A DNA stretch of 64,000 nt from Flavobacterium sp. 123. Lineage in GTDB: Bacteria; Bacteroidota; Bacteroidia; Flavobacteriales; Flavobacteriaceae. The position numbers and the translations under genes were made by a program. Every line of letters begins with the position of its first letter. The stretch's first letter is position 1. Shown piece after piece: positions 55,957-64,000 of this stretch. The notes beneath the pieces are model-generated. The model was not told the DNA's origin. It saw only the letters and a program-made list of their open reading frames with translations, and made no database searches. The stretch lies in the NCBI RefSeq assembly GCF_003634825.1, contig NZ_RBXD01000001.1:518501-582500 (forward strand), given 5' to 3'.

Positions 55957-58900
55957 CTAATTATCTATTGAAGAATTTGTTTTAGACTCTTCTGCTTTAA
56001 TAGCATCTAATTCTTTTTGAGCTTCAGCAACTACTTCTGGAAAATCTTTGAAATTTTGTATAACATTATCTAATATATAGGTAGCTTGGTAACTGTCTTT
56101 CAATCCATAAAAGTTTTTTGCCATAAGAATTAAACCTTTGGCTCCAAAATATTTATATCCCGAATAATCCTTTGCTAATTTTTGCACCGTAACATTCGAT
56201 TCCTCAAATTTTGAATCTTTATTTTTGAAATATGCATCATAATATAATGTTTCAGCTGCTAATTCACCTTTGGCTATCCCAAGTAATTTTGCGTAAGCAG
56301 TTCTAGCTTTACTTTCGTCACCCGTTTGTATTGCTGCTCTTGCTACAATAATTTGAGCATCACTTTTAACCGTATTATCTACTTTAGGATTTGCTAGAAC
56401 CTTGTCAGCATAAATTACTGAATTCGAATAATCCTTTTTCTCATAGTAACATTTCATCAAATTAGACTGAGCAAATGTTTTGTTTTGTGGCAAATCAGCT
56501 TCATTCTCTAAACGAGATAATACTGGAATAGCTTTGTCAAATTCATTTGCTTTCAAGAAAATCTGAGCCAATCTAGATAGTGATTGTTCTGTAAATTCAG
56601 AACGCGGCTCGGCAATTACATATTCGTAATTAGGAATTGATTTGTCTTCTGATCCTTCTGAAAAATACAATTGTGCCAAATAAAAATTAGCTTGTAATGC
56701 GTGAATTCCTTTTGGAAAAGCTGCGATATATCCTCTAAAACCAACTATTGCTTGTTTAGAATTGCTTTGTTGAAATTGTTTTTCAGCTGCTTCATAAGTA
56801 TCATTATCCAATTCTGCATCCGTAACTGCAACAAAATCTAATGTTCTAACCCAAGATGCATATTCATCAACTTTCCCATTATCAACATAGATTAATCTAG
56901 CAGTTGCAACGGCTTCTAGAGCTTCTTCGGTTTTAGGGAAATCAGCAGCAACTTTCTTGAATTTTTGCAAAGCCAATTCATCTCTATCTGAATTATAATA
57001 AATCAAGCCTTGTCTTAAAATTGCTTTGGATGTAAAAGAACCATTTTTAAACTCTGCATTCAATCGGTCATACGTTTTTGTAGCAAGATCTGATTTACCT
57101 GAAGCAACATAGGTATTTCCTAGTTCGTAAAGTGCGTCATCACGGTATTCTGATTTTGGATATACTTGCAAAAACGAGTTAAGTTCTTCCGTTTTTTTAT
57201 CATTTTTAGAAATAAAACCATAACAAATCGCTTTTTGGTAATAGGCATAATCTGAATCAACGCTCTTCAATTCAATTACTTTGCTATAAGCGTCCATAGC
57301 AGGCCAATATTTTGATGTTACGAAACGACAATCCGCCAATCGCAAATAGGCATCATTCAATCGAACTTTTTCCGAACTCCCTTTTTCAATCTGTGCTTGA
57401 AAATAATTGCCCGCTTGATTGTAATCTTTCAGTTTAAAATAGGCGTATGCAATATTGTAATTACTGTTTTTATATTCAGGAGTTGAAGCTGCATTTCCTA
57501 GAGCCATAAACTGTTTGTAGCTTGATAAAGCGCTTTTGAAATCATCCAAAACATATTCGGCTTCTGCCTTCCAGAAAGTTGCTCTTGCCGTAATACCATT
57601 ATCTTGTTGTTCTGCAATTGACTTGGCAAACATCTTTAAAGCTTCTTGATAATCATTATCCGTATACAACTCTAATCCGGTATAAAATAACACTTTTTGA
57701 TACGCTAACTTATTCTCTGGCTTTCTGTTTTTCTCTAATAAAAGTAAAGCTTCTTTATAGTTTTTTGATGAAATATAAGAATCAATCAGAAGCCTTTCTA
57801 ATTCAGAATTGTTTGGGTTATTAGGATATTTTTCAATAAAATTCATTAAAACAACAGGGACACTTTGATACGAATTCCCTATTTCATAACTCAATTTAGC
57901 ATAATTCAAACTCGCTTCTTCTTCTAAAGAAGCATCAAAACTCATTTCAGATGCATTTTTGAACGCATTCAAAGCTTCTTGTTTTTTATTTAATTTCAAA
58001 TAGCTTTGACCTAAATGATAATACCCATTTTGCGCTACAAAATCTTTCCCTCCAATGATTTTATTGAATTGCGAAATTGCATTTTCATAATCATTTTGCT
58101 GATAATAAGCATATCCCAATTGGTAAAAATCGGTATTATTCCATTTTCTGTTTTTACCATTATAGGCCACTAGATAAGGAATTGCTTCGTTATATGCTTT
58201 TAAATTAAAATAGCTTTCGCCAATGATTTTATTCAATTCAGATATTTCAGCAGGAGTTGATTTAGCCATCGCTTTTTTACCTAAATCAATTGCCTTTTGG
58301 AAATTTCCAAGCTTAAAATTCATATCCGCTTGATAATACGAAAGTTTCTCTTTGTATTTTTCTTCACCAGAAACAGCATCAAAATACTTGGTTGCTGCTT
58401 TGTAATCATCTCCTTCATAAGCCATAAAACCGAGGTAATATTTAGCTTGAGAACCATATTCCTCTGAATCGATTACTTTATTAAAGTAGGTTGTAGCTTC
58501 TTTTTTATTTTTAGAATTAAAAAAACTATAGCCTTTTTGGAAATTAAACGTATCGCGATCGCTTCTACTCAAATTACTTTCGTCAACTTTATCAAACCAT
58601 TCTAAAGACTGAGGATAGCTGCCTTGATTAAAATAATAATGGGCAATTGCAATGTAGGCTTGATTTTGTTTTACACTCGTAGGATAATCCGAAACAAACC
58701 GTTCCATCAATTCATTACCATTTGATTGGTTCATAAAAATGGCGCAACTAGCGGCATAATAAGCACAATCTGATTTTAAATCTTCGGTTGTTGCAGTCGC
58801 TTTTACATCGTCAAAAATAGTTTTGGCAGACGCATATTGTGCGGCATTGTATAAAGAAAGAGCACTCTCAAAGTCTTTTAAATCATGGGTATAAATGGTT

Positions 58901-58971
58901 GATTTTTGCGCCGATACAGGAGCAATTACAATAAAAAAAAGGAAAAATAAAAACCCTGAAAATTTATGCAT
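55957..58971 (-). CDS. Large secreted TPR-repeat protein
   Basis: A 1004-residue protein with a signal peptide (FLFFLFFIVIAPVSAQ, cleavage near residue 22) and an almost continuous array of tetratricopeptide repeats over residues about 30-990, in Sel1/YfgC-like 34-37-residue periods (for example FQKGYSFFNSKNKKEATTYF, YYLGFMAYEGDDYKAATKYF, YQLGYAYYQQNDYENAISQF). It is expected in the periplasm as a scaffold. It heads a four-gene group with PhzF, an outer-membrane barrel and a GreA-like gene. Such long exported TPR proteins are common in Bacteroidota; its partners are likely the barrel or envelope enzymes (inference). Confidence 0.88.
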   Translation of the reverse strand: MHKFSGFLFFLFFIVIAPVSAQKSTIYTHDLKDFESALSLYNAAQYASAKTIFDDVKATATTEDLKSDCAYYAASCAIFMNQSNGNELMERFVSDYPTSVKQNQAYIAIAHYYFNQGSYPQSLEWFDKVDESNLSRSDRDTFNFQKGYSFFNSKNKKEATTYFNKVIDSEEYGSQAKYYLGFMAYEGDDYKAATKYFDAVSGEEKYKEKLSYYQADMNFKLGNFQKAIDLGKKAMAKSTPAEISELNKIIGESYFNLKAYNEAIPYLVAYNGKNRKWNNTDFYQLGYAYYQQNDYENAISQFNKIIGGKDFVAQNGYYHLGQSYLKLNKKQEALNAFKNASEMSFDASLEEEASLNYAKLSYEIGNSYQSVPVVLMNFIEKYPNNPNNSELERLLIDSYISSKNYKEALLLLEKNRKPENKLAYQKVLFYTGLELYTDNDYQEALKMFAKSIAEQQDNGITARATFWKAEAEYVLDDFKSALSSYKQFMALGNAASTPEYKNSNYNIAYAYFKLKDYNQAGNYFQAQIEKGSSEKVRLNDAYLRLADCRFVTSKYWPAMDAYSKVIELKSVDSDYAYYQKAICYGFISKNDKKTEELNSFLQVYPKSEYRDDALYELGNTYVASGKSDLATKTYDRLNAEFKNGSFTSKAILRQGLIYYNSDRDELALQKFKKVAADFPKTEEALEAVATARLIYVDNGKVDEYASWVRTLDFVAVTDAELDNDTYEAAEKQFQQSNSKQAIVGFRGYIAAFPKGIHALQANFYLAQLYFSEGSEDKSIPNYEYVIAEPRSEFTEQSLSRLAQIFLKANEFDKAIPVLSRLENEADLPQNKTFAQSNLMKCYYEKKDYSNSVIYADKVLANPKVDNTVKSDAQIIVARAAIQTGDESKARTAYAKLLGIAKGELAAETLYYDAYFKNKDSKFEESNVTVQKLAKDYSGYKYFGAKGLILMAKNFYGLKDSYQATYILDNVIQNFKDFPEVVAEAQKELDAIKAEESKTNSSIDN

Positions 58972-58991
58972 TGTGATTTTTGTTTAATATT

Positions 58992-58999
58992 CAAATGTA
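58992..58999 (-). promoter_or_regulatory. Candidate -7 promoter element for the TPR gene
   Basis: The minus strand reads TACATTTG (TAnnTTTG), 21 nt upstream of the TPR ATG. It would drive the group TPR-phzF-barrel-greA-like. Confidence 0.45.
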
Positions 59000-59084
59000 T
59001 CATATTATAAGGTCTATAACGAAATGCTTTCTGTATTTATTATGAACAAATGTTTTAACAAAAAAATTAAAATAATTGAAGTTT

Positions 59085-59112
59085 GATAATTGATAATTGA
59101 TAATTGATAATT
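59085..59112 (+). repeat. Four tandem GATAATT heptanucleotides in the ftsE promoter region
   Basis: Four perfect GATAATT copies in tandem (59085, 59092, 59099, 59106), 28 bp, ending 28 nt before the ftsE ATG. Each junction creates a TTG every 7 bp. Confidence 0.9.
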
Positions 59113-59119
59113 ACTTTTA
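59090..59119 (+). promoter_or_regulatory. Candidate ftsE promoter embedded in a heptad repeat
   Basis: TTG at 59090-59092 (inside the heptad array) and TACTTTTA at 59112-59119 are 19 nt apart, the usual Bacteroidota spacing; the -7 differs from TAnnTTTG in its last base. Confidence 0.4.
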
Positions 59120-59140
59120 CAACATAAACAAATACCTATT

Positions 59141-59824
59141 ATGTCACAACCCATATTGTCTTTAAAAAACGTTGCTATTTATCAAGAAGGAAAAACCATT
59201 TTATCTAGTGTGAACTTAGACGTACATCGTGGTGAGTTTATTTACATCATTGGAAAAACAGGTTCTGGTAAAAGTAGTTTAATGAAAACTTTATATGCAG
59301 ATTTACCATTAACTGAAGGCGAAGGACATGTAGTTGACTTTGATTTAGCCACTTTAAAAGAAGATGACATTCCGTTTTTAAGACGAAAAATCGGGATTGT
59401 TTTTCAAGATTTCAAATTACTTCCGGATCGTTCTATAAAAGATAATATGTTGTTTGTTTTGAAGGCTACAGGCTGGATTGACAACAATGAAATGGAACGA
59501 AAAATAGAAGAAGTTTTAGACAAAGTTGGTATGAAAGAATTTGCAAATAAAATGCCTCACCAACTCTCTGGCGGAGAACAACAACGTGTTGCTATTGCAA
59601 GAGCTTTATTAAATGATCCTGAACTTATTCTTGCTGATGAACCAACTGGAAATCTTGACCCACAAACCAGCACTGAAGTTCTTGATGTATTGCGAAAAAT
59701 TAATGCCAATGGAAAAACAATTCTTATGGCTACGCATGACTACGCGCTATTGATGAAATTTCCTTCTAAAACATTGAAATGTGAGGATGAACGAATTTTT
59801 GAAGTAGTTCAGAAAACAGCCTAA
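59141..59824 (+). CDS. ftsE: Cell division ATP-binding protein FtsE
   Basis: A 227-residue ABC ATPase. Walker [15 protein letters not shown] near residue 39, Q-loop [17 protein letters not shown], signature [18 protein letters not shown] near 145, Walker [15 protein letters not shown], and switch His in ATHDYAL. With the membrane protein FtsX it activates peptidoglycan hydrolases during division. FtsX is not adjacent; the next gene is a glycosyltransferase whose ATG overlaps the ftsE stop by 1 nt. The alternative is a LolD-like or MacB-like ATPase, but the sequence ([40 protein letters not shown]) fits FtsE best. Confidence 0.88.
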   Translation: MSQPILSLKNVAIYQEGKTILSSVNLDVHRGEFIYIIGKTGSGKSSLMKTLYADLPLTEGEGHVVDFDLATLKEDDIPFLRRKIGIVFQDFKLLPDRSIKDNMLFVLKATGWIDNNEMERKIEEVLDKVGMKEFANKMPHQLSGGEQQRVAIARALLNDPELILADEPTGNLDPQTSTEVLDVLRKINANGKTILMATHDYALLMKFPSKTLKCEDERIFEVVQKTA

Positions 59825-60717
59825 TGATTTCAATACTTGTTCCAATTTTCAATTACAATGCCTATCCGCTTGTATTTGAATTGCAGAAACAATGTACCAA
59901 ATGCAATATAAATTTTGAGATTTTATGCCAGGATGACGCCTCAAAATCTCCTTTAAATAAATTTAATGAGGCTATAAATGCACTCCCAAATTGCAGTTTT
60001 GTTTCTTTAAATGAAAACCTAGCTCATCGAGAAAACAGAAACTCGCTTGCTGAAAAAGCCATATACGATTATTTGCTTTTTATAGATGGTGACTCTATTA
60101 TAATTGACAACAATTATATCCAAAAATACATCAATACCATTCCTCATTTTGATGTTGTTTACGGCGGCAGAAGACATCCTGAAAAATATCCTTCTTCACA
60201 ACAAAAACTAAGATGGAAATATGGTAAATTTATTGAAGATAAATCTGCTAAGCTTAGAAAAAAAGCCCCATTCAAATCGCTTCTTTTCAACAATACTCTG
60301 ATTAGAAAAGTCTGTTTTGACAAAGTAAAATTTGATAAGACTACAAAAAAATATGGTCATGATGACACTCAACTTTCCTATGAATTAAGCCTATCGCCTA
60401 TTAAGTTACTCCACATAAACAATCCTGTAGAACATGGAGATATTGATTCTAATTCAGCTTATTTGAACAAAACCAAAGAATCGCTTGAGAATTTAATGTC
60501 TTTGTATGAAGAACAAAAAATAAGCACGGAATTTATACGTTTAATTAGCTTATATCATTTTTTAATACAAACTAAATCAAGGCTAATTATTGCAAAATTA
60601 TATGCTCTTTTTAAAGGACTTATTTATCGAAATCTAACCGGTAAAAATCCCAATTTATTAATTTTCAATATCTTTAGAATTGGATATTTGTGTTCATTAA
60701 AATCAAAAAAAGTATAA
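59824..60717 (+). CDS. Family 2 glycosyltransferase
   Basis: A 297-residue GT-A-fold transferase. Start ISILVPIFNYNAYPLVFELQ, substrate-binding CQDDASKSPLNKF, NENLAHRENRNSLAEKA, and the DxD motif in LLFIDGDSIIID near residue 95; GHDDTQLSYELSLSP near 180 resembles the acceptor-site ED motif. The C-terminal 90 residues are basic and may touch the membrane. Translation is coupled to ftsE through a TAATG overlap. It ends 1 bp from the convergent GT4 gene. Probably works on cell-surface glycans; donor and acceptor are unknown. Confidence 0.88.
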   Translation: MISILVPIFNYNAYPLVFELQKQCTKCNINFEILCQDDASKSPLNKFNEAINALPNCSFVSLNENLAHRENRNSLAEKAIYDYLLFIDGDSIIIDNNYIQKYINTIPHFDVVYGGRRHPEKYPSSQQKLRWKYGKFIEDKSAKLRKKAPFKSLLFNNTLIRKVCFDKVKFDKTTKKYGHDDTQLSYELSLSPIKLLHINNPVEHGDIDSNSAYLNKTKESLENLMSLYEEQKISTEFIRLISLYHFLIQTKSRLIIAKLYALFKGLIYRNLTGKNPNLLIFNIFRIGYLCSLKSKKV

Positions 60718-60718
60718 T

Positions 60719-61819
60719 CTAATTGTTTTTTATTTCCCTAAAAAACTGATTCCAACTTTGCATAATTTCATCTAGATTATACTCTGATATGACAGATTTT
60801 GCAGTTTCTCCCATGCGAATTCGCAGTTCTTTATCTTCAATCAAAGTTTTGACAGCATTTATGTAATCCTTATCATTATTGTTCTGAATCAAAAATCCAT
60901 TCTTTTCACTATCAATAATATTTCTTGGGCCACACGGACAATCATAAGCAACACAGGGCAAACCAGCTGCCATTGCTTCAATTAACACCATACCAAAACC
61001 TTCAAATCTAGATGTCATTAAATAAAAAGAAGCTTCTGAATATTTCTCATTAATATTCTGTACAGGCTCATGGAAAACAATATTTTCAGTCAGATTTAGA
61101 TTTTCAGCTAATTCTTTCAACTCAAATTTTTCATCGGATTTGCCATAGATTTCTAATACCCAATCTGGATAATCCTCTACTACTTTTTTCCAAATTTTAA
61201 GCAAATTATCAAATCCCTTTTCATAAGCATGGCGTCCAACAGCTATGACTTTTTTGCTGGATTGATCACTTAATTTCTTTGGAAAATCATATAACGGATT
61301 TGTAATTACTACTCCATTAGTTATACGCCACTCTTTTAAACTTTCATCAGACAAGGCTACAAAATGAGTATATTTTTTGGCTCCAAATTCTTTTATAAAT
61401 AGTTTGAACTTCATTTTTAATTTAGACCAAACATGCTCACTTTGCTTTTGCTCTGCTATAAATTTAGAACCATGACTTTCAAAAACAAGGGGTGTCTTTT
61501 TATCTAAAAAAAAAGGAACCAAATATGCTTTTAACCCATTATCAGCAACAATAATTACATCTGGATTTATTTGCTTACAATGCTTTTGAAGTTCATTTTT
61601 ATAATTCAAAAGATAGTTCATTTTATTCCCATCCAAAATCATATCGTGCAATACAATTTTAGGATTGAAAAAATAAAACAAGGATGAGTTTCCTTTATTT
61701 TGGGTTAAAATATGAATCTCATAACCCCATTTTTCAATAAGATAATTAGTTTTAGTAGAAAGAACTCTCGCCACTCCGCCTGCATCATTTATACTGGGAA
61801 CTATATAAAGTAATTTCAC
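60719..61819 (-). CDS. Family 4 glycosyltransferase
   Basis: A 366-residue GT-B retaining transferase. N-terminal half LLYIVPSINDAGGVARVLSTK; C-terminal nucleotide-sugar domain with KKVIAVGRHAYEKGFDNLLKIW, the helix LAENLNLTENIVFHEPVQNI, and the EX7E motif region SRFEGFGMVLIEAMAAGLPCVAYDCPCGPRNII. Start is a GTG (complementary to 61817-61819) that overlaps the stop of the upstream fdtA-like gene as GTGA, so translation is coupled. Part of a leftward glycan operon: GT2, fdtA-like, this gene. Confidence 0.9.
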   Translation of the reverse strand: MKLLYIVPSINDAGGVARVLSTKTNYLIEKWGYEIHILTQNKGNSSLFYFFNPKIVLHDMILDGNKMNYLLNYKNELQKHCKQINPDVIIVADNGLKAYLVPFFLDKKTPLVFESHGSKFIAEQKQSEHVWSKLKMKFKLFIKEFGAKKYTHFVALSDESLKEWRITNGVVITNPLYDFPKKLSDQSSKKVIAVGRHAYEKGFDNLLKIWKKVVEDYPDWVLEIYGKSDEKFELKELAENLNLTENIVFHEPVQNINEKYSEASFYLMTSRFEGFGMVLIEAMAAGLPCVAYDCPCGPRNIIDSEKNGFLIQNNNDKDYINAVKTLIEDKELRIRMGETAKSVISEYNLDEIMQSWNQFFREIKNN

Positions 61820-62223
61820 TTTTTCGATTTCAAAAATTCATCAAAATCCCTGATATAATCAGCTTCATCAAAAACATCTTGAGCCAAAACCAAACAAACA
61901 GAACCCGAAGAAAAATTTTGGAGTTCGCGCCAAATCCCTGTTGGAATATACAATCCGACATTTGGTTTATTCAAAAGAAATGATTTTTTTTCGAATCCAT
62001 CGTGAAGCACAACTTCAAAACTCCCGCTTAACGCAATCAACGTTTCTTGCTGATTAATATGAGAATGCCCGCCTCTAAAGGAATTACTGGGCACATCAAA
62101 AAGATAATATACCCGTTTAAAATCAAATGGCAAAAACCCATTTTGGACAAACCCTAAATTACCTCTAAAGTCTTCCACAACAGGAATTTTTATCAATTGA
62201 ATTTCACTAAGTGTTGTTTTCAT
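61816..62223 (-). CDS. FdtA/WxcM-like sugar 3,4-ketoisomerase
   Basis: A 135-residue cupin. The family converts dTDP-4-keto-6-deoxyglucose to the 3-keto isomer, on the way to dTDP-Fuc3NAc or Qui3NAc. Visible: IPVVEDFRGNLGFVQNGFLPFDFKRVYYLFDVP, then the catalytic His cluster FRGGHSHINQQETLIALSGSFEVVL near residue 50-75, and the closing YIPTGIWRELQNFSSGSVCLVLA. The partner aminotransferase (FdtB) and acyltransferase are not in the window. Its presence says that a 3-amino-3,6-dideoxyhexose is likely part of the surface glycan. Tightly packed between GT2 and GT4 genes. Confidence 0.85.
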   Translation of the reverse strand: MKTTLSEIQLIKIPVVEDFRGNLGFVQNGFLPFDFKRVYYLFDVPSNSFRGGHSHINQQETLIALSGSFEVVLHDGFEKKSFLLNKPNVGLYIPTGIWRELQNFSSGSVCLVLAQDVFDEADYIRDFDEFLKSKK

Positions 62224-63063
62224 TTAATAATTTAAAAAATCATTTTTACCTCTATTCGCATTTTTAATTGCACCAAAAACCTGACTCATTTTAATCTTAT
62301 TCTGTTTAAGATCAAAAAACACTTTCAAAAATAATCCTAAATAATAATTGATGTTCTTAACTCTTTTAAAAAATGCTCCCTGAATATAATATCTTTCCTC
62401 AAAACTTATGGTATCGTCTGTTGAGACAGGAGGATGGACTACTACAACCTGTGGTTCAATAATTAATTGTTGGTTTTTACTTTTGACATCGGACAAGAAA
62501 ATAGCTTCTTCACCCATTTTAAACCGACTTCCTAATCCAAAATTTTCATCAAACTGAAGCTCTAATTTTGCTAACATCTCGCTATTAAAAGTCATTTCAA
62601 TTGACAAAATATTAAAAAGTTCTAGCTGACTTATCTTTTCTTTTGTCTTTGATAAACTGCTTTTAAATAATGTTCCGTCTGGTTTTTCGGCATAAAAACA
62701 TATGCAAGTTGCGGAGGGAAATTTATTGTATGTATCAATTATAATAGAATCAAAATCATTTTTAAAAACAACATCATCATCTGCAATCAAAAGGACTTTT
62801 CCTTGAGCGTTTTTTAATCCTAAATTTCTACTTTTTGACAACCCTTTTTCAAATAAATTTATCACTCTAACAGACGGAAATTCTGAAATTAAAAGATTGT
62901 TTTCTTGAGTTTGATTAACAATTAGTATCGAAAAATTAGAAAAATCAGAAAAGGGAAACATTGGAATCAAAAAATCTAGAGAATTCCTGTTCATTGTAGC
63001 CAATACTATTTCCAGATCTTCTTTTTTGAATGCTGTATCCAATTTGTCATTATATTTACACAA
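62224..63063 (-). CDS. Family 2 glycosyltransferase, start codon uncertain
   Basis: A GT-A transferase of up to 279 residues. Core: LEIVLATMNRNSLDFLIPMFP, FEKGLSKSRNLGLKNAQGKVLLIADDDVVF (DxD as DDD near residue 96), FDENFGLGSRFKMGEEAIFLSDV near 180 (the ED acceptor motif). The frame as given starts at a TTG (63061-63063), but a TATATTTG promoter box covers the same bases. A TTG seven codons on (63040-63042) would fit a transcript starting near 63055; the first ATG is inside the first beta strand and is too late. First gene of the leftward GT2-fdtA-GT4 operon. Confidence 0.82.
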   Translation of the reverse strand: MCKYNDKLDTAFKKEDLEIVLATMNRNSLDFLIPMFPFSDFSNFSILIVNQTQENNLLISEFPSVRVINLFEKGLSKSRNLGLKNAQGKVLLIADDDVVFKNDFDSIIIDTYNKFPSATCICFYAEKPDGTLFKSSLSKTKEKISQLELFNILSIEMTFNSEMLAKLELQFDENFGLGSRFKMGEEAIFLSDVKSKNQQLIIEPQVVVVHPPVSTDDTISFEERYYIQGAFFKRVKNINYYLGLFLKVFFDLKQNKIKMSQVFGAIKNANRGKNDFLNY

Positions 63064-63068
63064 ATATA
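63061..63068 (-). promoter_or_regulatory. Candidate -7 promoter element for the GT2-fdtA-GT4 operon
   Basis: The minus strand reads TATATTTG (TAnnTTTG). It overlaps the most upstream possible start codon of the GT2 gene. Confidence 0.4.
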
Positions 63069-63086
63069 AAAAATTACGCTTTGTAA

Positions 63087-64000
63087 ATGAAAATACTTTT
63101 GATAGGTGAATACAGTCGCTTACACAACTCCCTAAAAGAAGGATTAATAAGCAACGGACATGCTGTCACATTGGTCTCATCCGGTGATCATTTCAAAAAG
63201 TTTGATTCAGATTTCTCTTTTCAAGCTTCTACAATAAGTAAGTATTGGTTTCTCACAAAAGTCAAAAACGCAATTCATAAACTTTCAGGAATTGATATAG
63301 AAAAAGCAGAAAGAGGGTTTCGATTTTATCTTTTAGTACCCAAATTATATGCTTTTGACCATGTGCAACTCATTAATTCAGATGCCATTGAAACGTTCCC
63401 TTGGCTTACAAAAATACTTTTGAGAAGAGTTTTCAAAAAAATTAAAAGTCGCAGTTTGTTAATTTGTGGTGATGAAACTCCTGTGATTGATTTTTTACTA
63501 AAAAAAGAATTTGATTATTCTACTTTGACACCTTATTTTGAATCACATTCTTTGAAAAAACATTTTGAGTATTCTTTAAAATACAGCACCAAAAGCTACC
63601 GAAAAACATTCGATTGGTTAAGCAAAAACTGTCAAAATTTAATTGTTTCAGATTTAGATTATAAAATTCCGATGGAAAAAATGGGATATTCTGTTGCTTT
63701 TATTCCAAACCCAATAAACACTGAAAAATTAGAATTTCAAGTTCCAAAAATGGAAGATAAAATCATTATTTTCTTGGGAATAAACCGTTTGAGTTATATA
63801 AAAAAAGGAATTGTTTTTTTCGAAAAAGCTTTAGCAATAATTGAAAAAAAATACCCAAAAGTTGAGATTATCACAACCGAAAATAACCCTTATAAAACCT
63901 ATATCAAACTAACCGAAAAAGCTACTATTATATTAGATCAAGTATATTCATTTGACCAAGGTTATAATGCTCTTGAGGCTATGGCCAAAGGAAAAGTTAT
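63087..64000 (+). CDS. Family 4 glycosyltransferase, cut by the window end
   Basis: The frame opens at the ATG 63087-63089 and stays open for 304 codons to the edge. Translation starts MKILLIGEYSRLHNSLKEGL, followed by SNGHAVTLVSSGDHFKKF, the typical N-terminal lobe of GT-B enzymes. FIPNPINTEKLEF, the donor-domain start IIIFLGINRLSYIKKGIVFFEKAL, and the DQGYNALEAMAKGKV segment correspond to the GT4 EX7E region. Divergent from the GT2 gene with only 23 bp between. The remaining 50 or so residues lie outside. Another enzyme of the surface glycan cluster. Confidence 0.85.
   Translation, partial: MKILLIGEYSRLHNSLKEGLISNGHAVTLVSSGDHFKKFDSDFSFQASTISKYWFLTKVKNAIHKLSGIDIEKAERGFRFYLLVPKLYAFDHVQLINSDAIETFPWLTKILLRRVFKKIKSRSLLICGDETPVIDFLLKKEFDYSTLTPYFESHSLKKHFEYSLKYSTKSYRKTFDWLSKNCQNLIVSDLDYKIPMEKMGYSVAFIPNPINTEKLEFQVPKMEDKIIIFLGINRLSYIKKGIVFFEKALAIIEKKYPKVEIITTENNPYKTYIKLTEKATIILDQVYSFDQGYNALEAMAKGKV

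Overview
The window is chromosomal DNA of a Flavobacterium-like member of the Bacteroidota. It is strongly A+T-rich. Start codons lack Shine-Dalgarno sequences, and many are preceded by the Bacteroidota -7 element TAnnTTTG, sometimes with a TTG about 19 nt further upstream. Lineage markers include a type III glutamine synthetase, a fused SecDF, a type IX secretion (T9SS) adhesin with SprB-type repeats, a Lacal_2735-like small protein, and many short secreted proteins and lipoproteins. Most of the window is ordinary core genome with no transposase, phage, CRISPR array, tRNA or rRNA that I can see. Both ends cut through genes: purM at the left edge and a GT4 glycosyltransferase at the right.

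Layout. 1-5.8 kb: purM (partial), a DUF4242 protein, head-to-head type III and type II glutamine synthetases, and a TerC-family membrane protein. 5.8-12.6 kb: a lipoprotein, a 1680-residue T9SS adhesin carrying ten 234-bp SprB-like repeats, and a small secreted protein. 12.7-25.5 kb: IcmF (B12-dependent mutase fused to its G-protein chaperone), a DUF4197 lipoprotein, purU, catalase, an alpha/beta hydrolase, a metal-receptor-like protein, a YceI protein, pyrF, prfA and a YdeI-like protein ending in a CDGSH motif. 25.6-29.3 kb: a DUF6265 lipoprotein, then a TonB-dependent siderophore receptor with a PepSY membrane protein. 29.3-39.6 kb: valS, a DUF1573 protein, an aspartyl-protease/PDZ protein, an aminotransferase, folE, cysS, yidD and lgt. 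40-47.2 kb: secDF, mdh, gyrB and a LamG protein. 47.5-52.5 kb: a gatC-gatA-gatB::aspS operon. 52.7-59 kb: a GreA-like protein, an outer-membrane barrel, a PhzF protein and a large TPR protein. 59.1-64 kb: ftsE followed by a surface-glycan glycosyltransferase cluster.

The most interesting system is the amidotransferase operon. The GatB subunit of the tRNA-dependent amidotransferase is fused in one reading frame to a complete bacterial aspartyl-tRNA synthetase. It follows gatA with a 1-nt start/stop overlap and sits behind a GatC whose N-terminal half is not typical. This is in effect a covalently linked transamidosome, and the AspRS part has His at the position associated with relaxed tRNA(Asn)/tRNA(Asp) recognition.

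Several dispersed repeat families are also visible. A GC-rich palindromic element occurs as inward-facing pairs in two places, once between folE and cysS and once in frame inside icmF, where it encodes part of an interdomain linker. A roughly 90-bp hairpin element lies upstream of the YdeI-like gene. An 83-bp inverted-repeat element carries CACAGATT direct repeats. Heptanucleotide tandem repeats occur in the ftsE promoter and inside valS.
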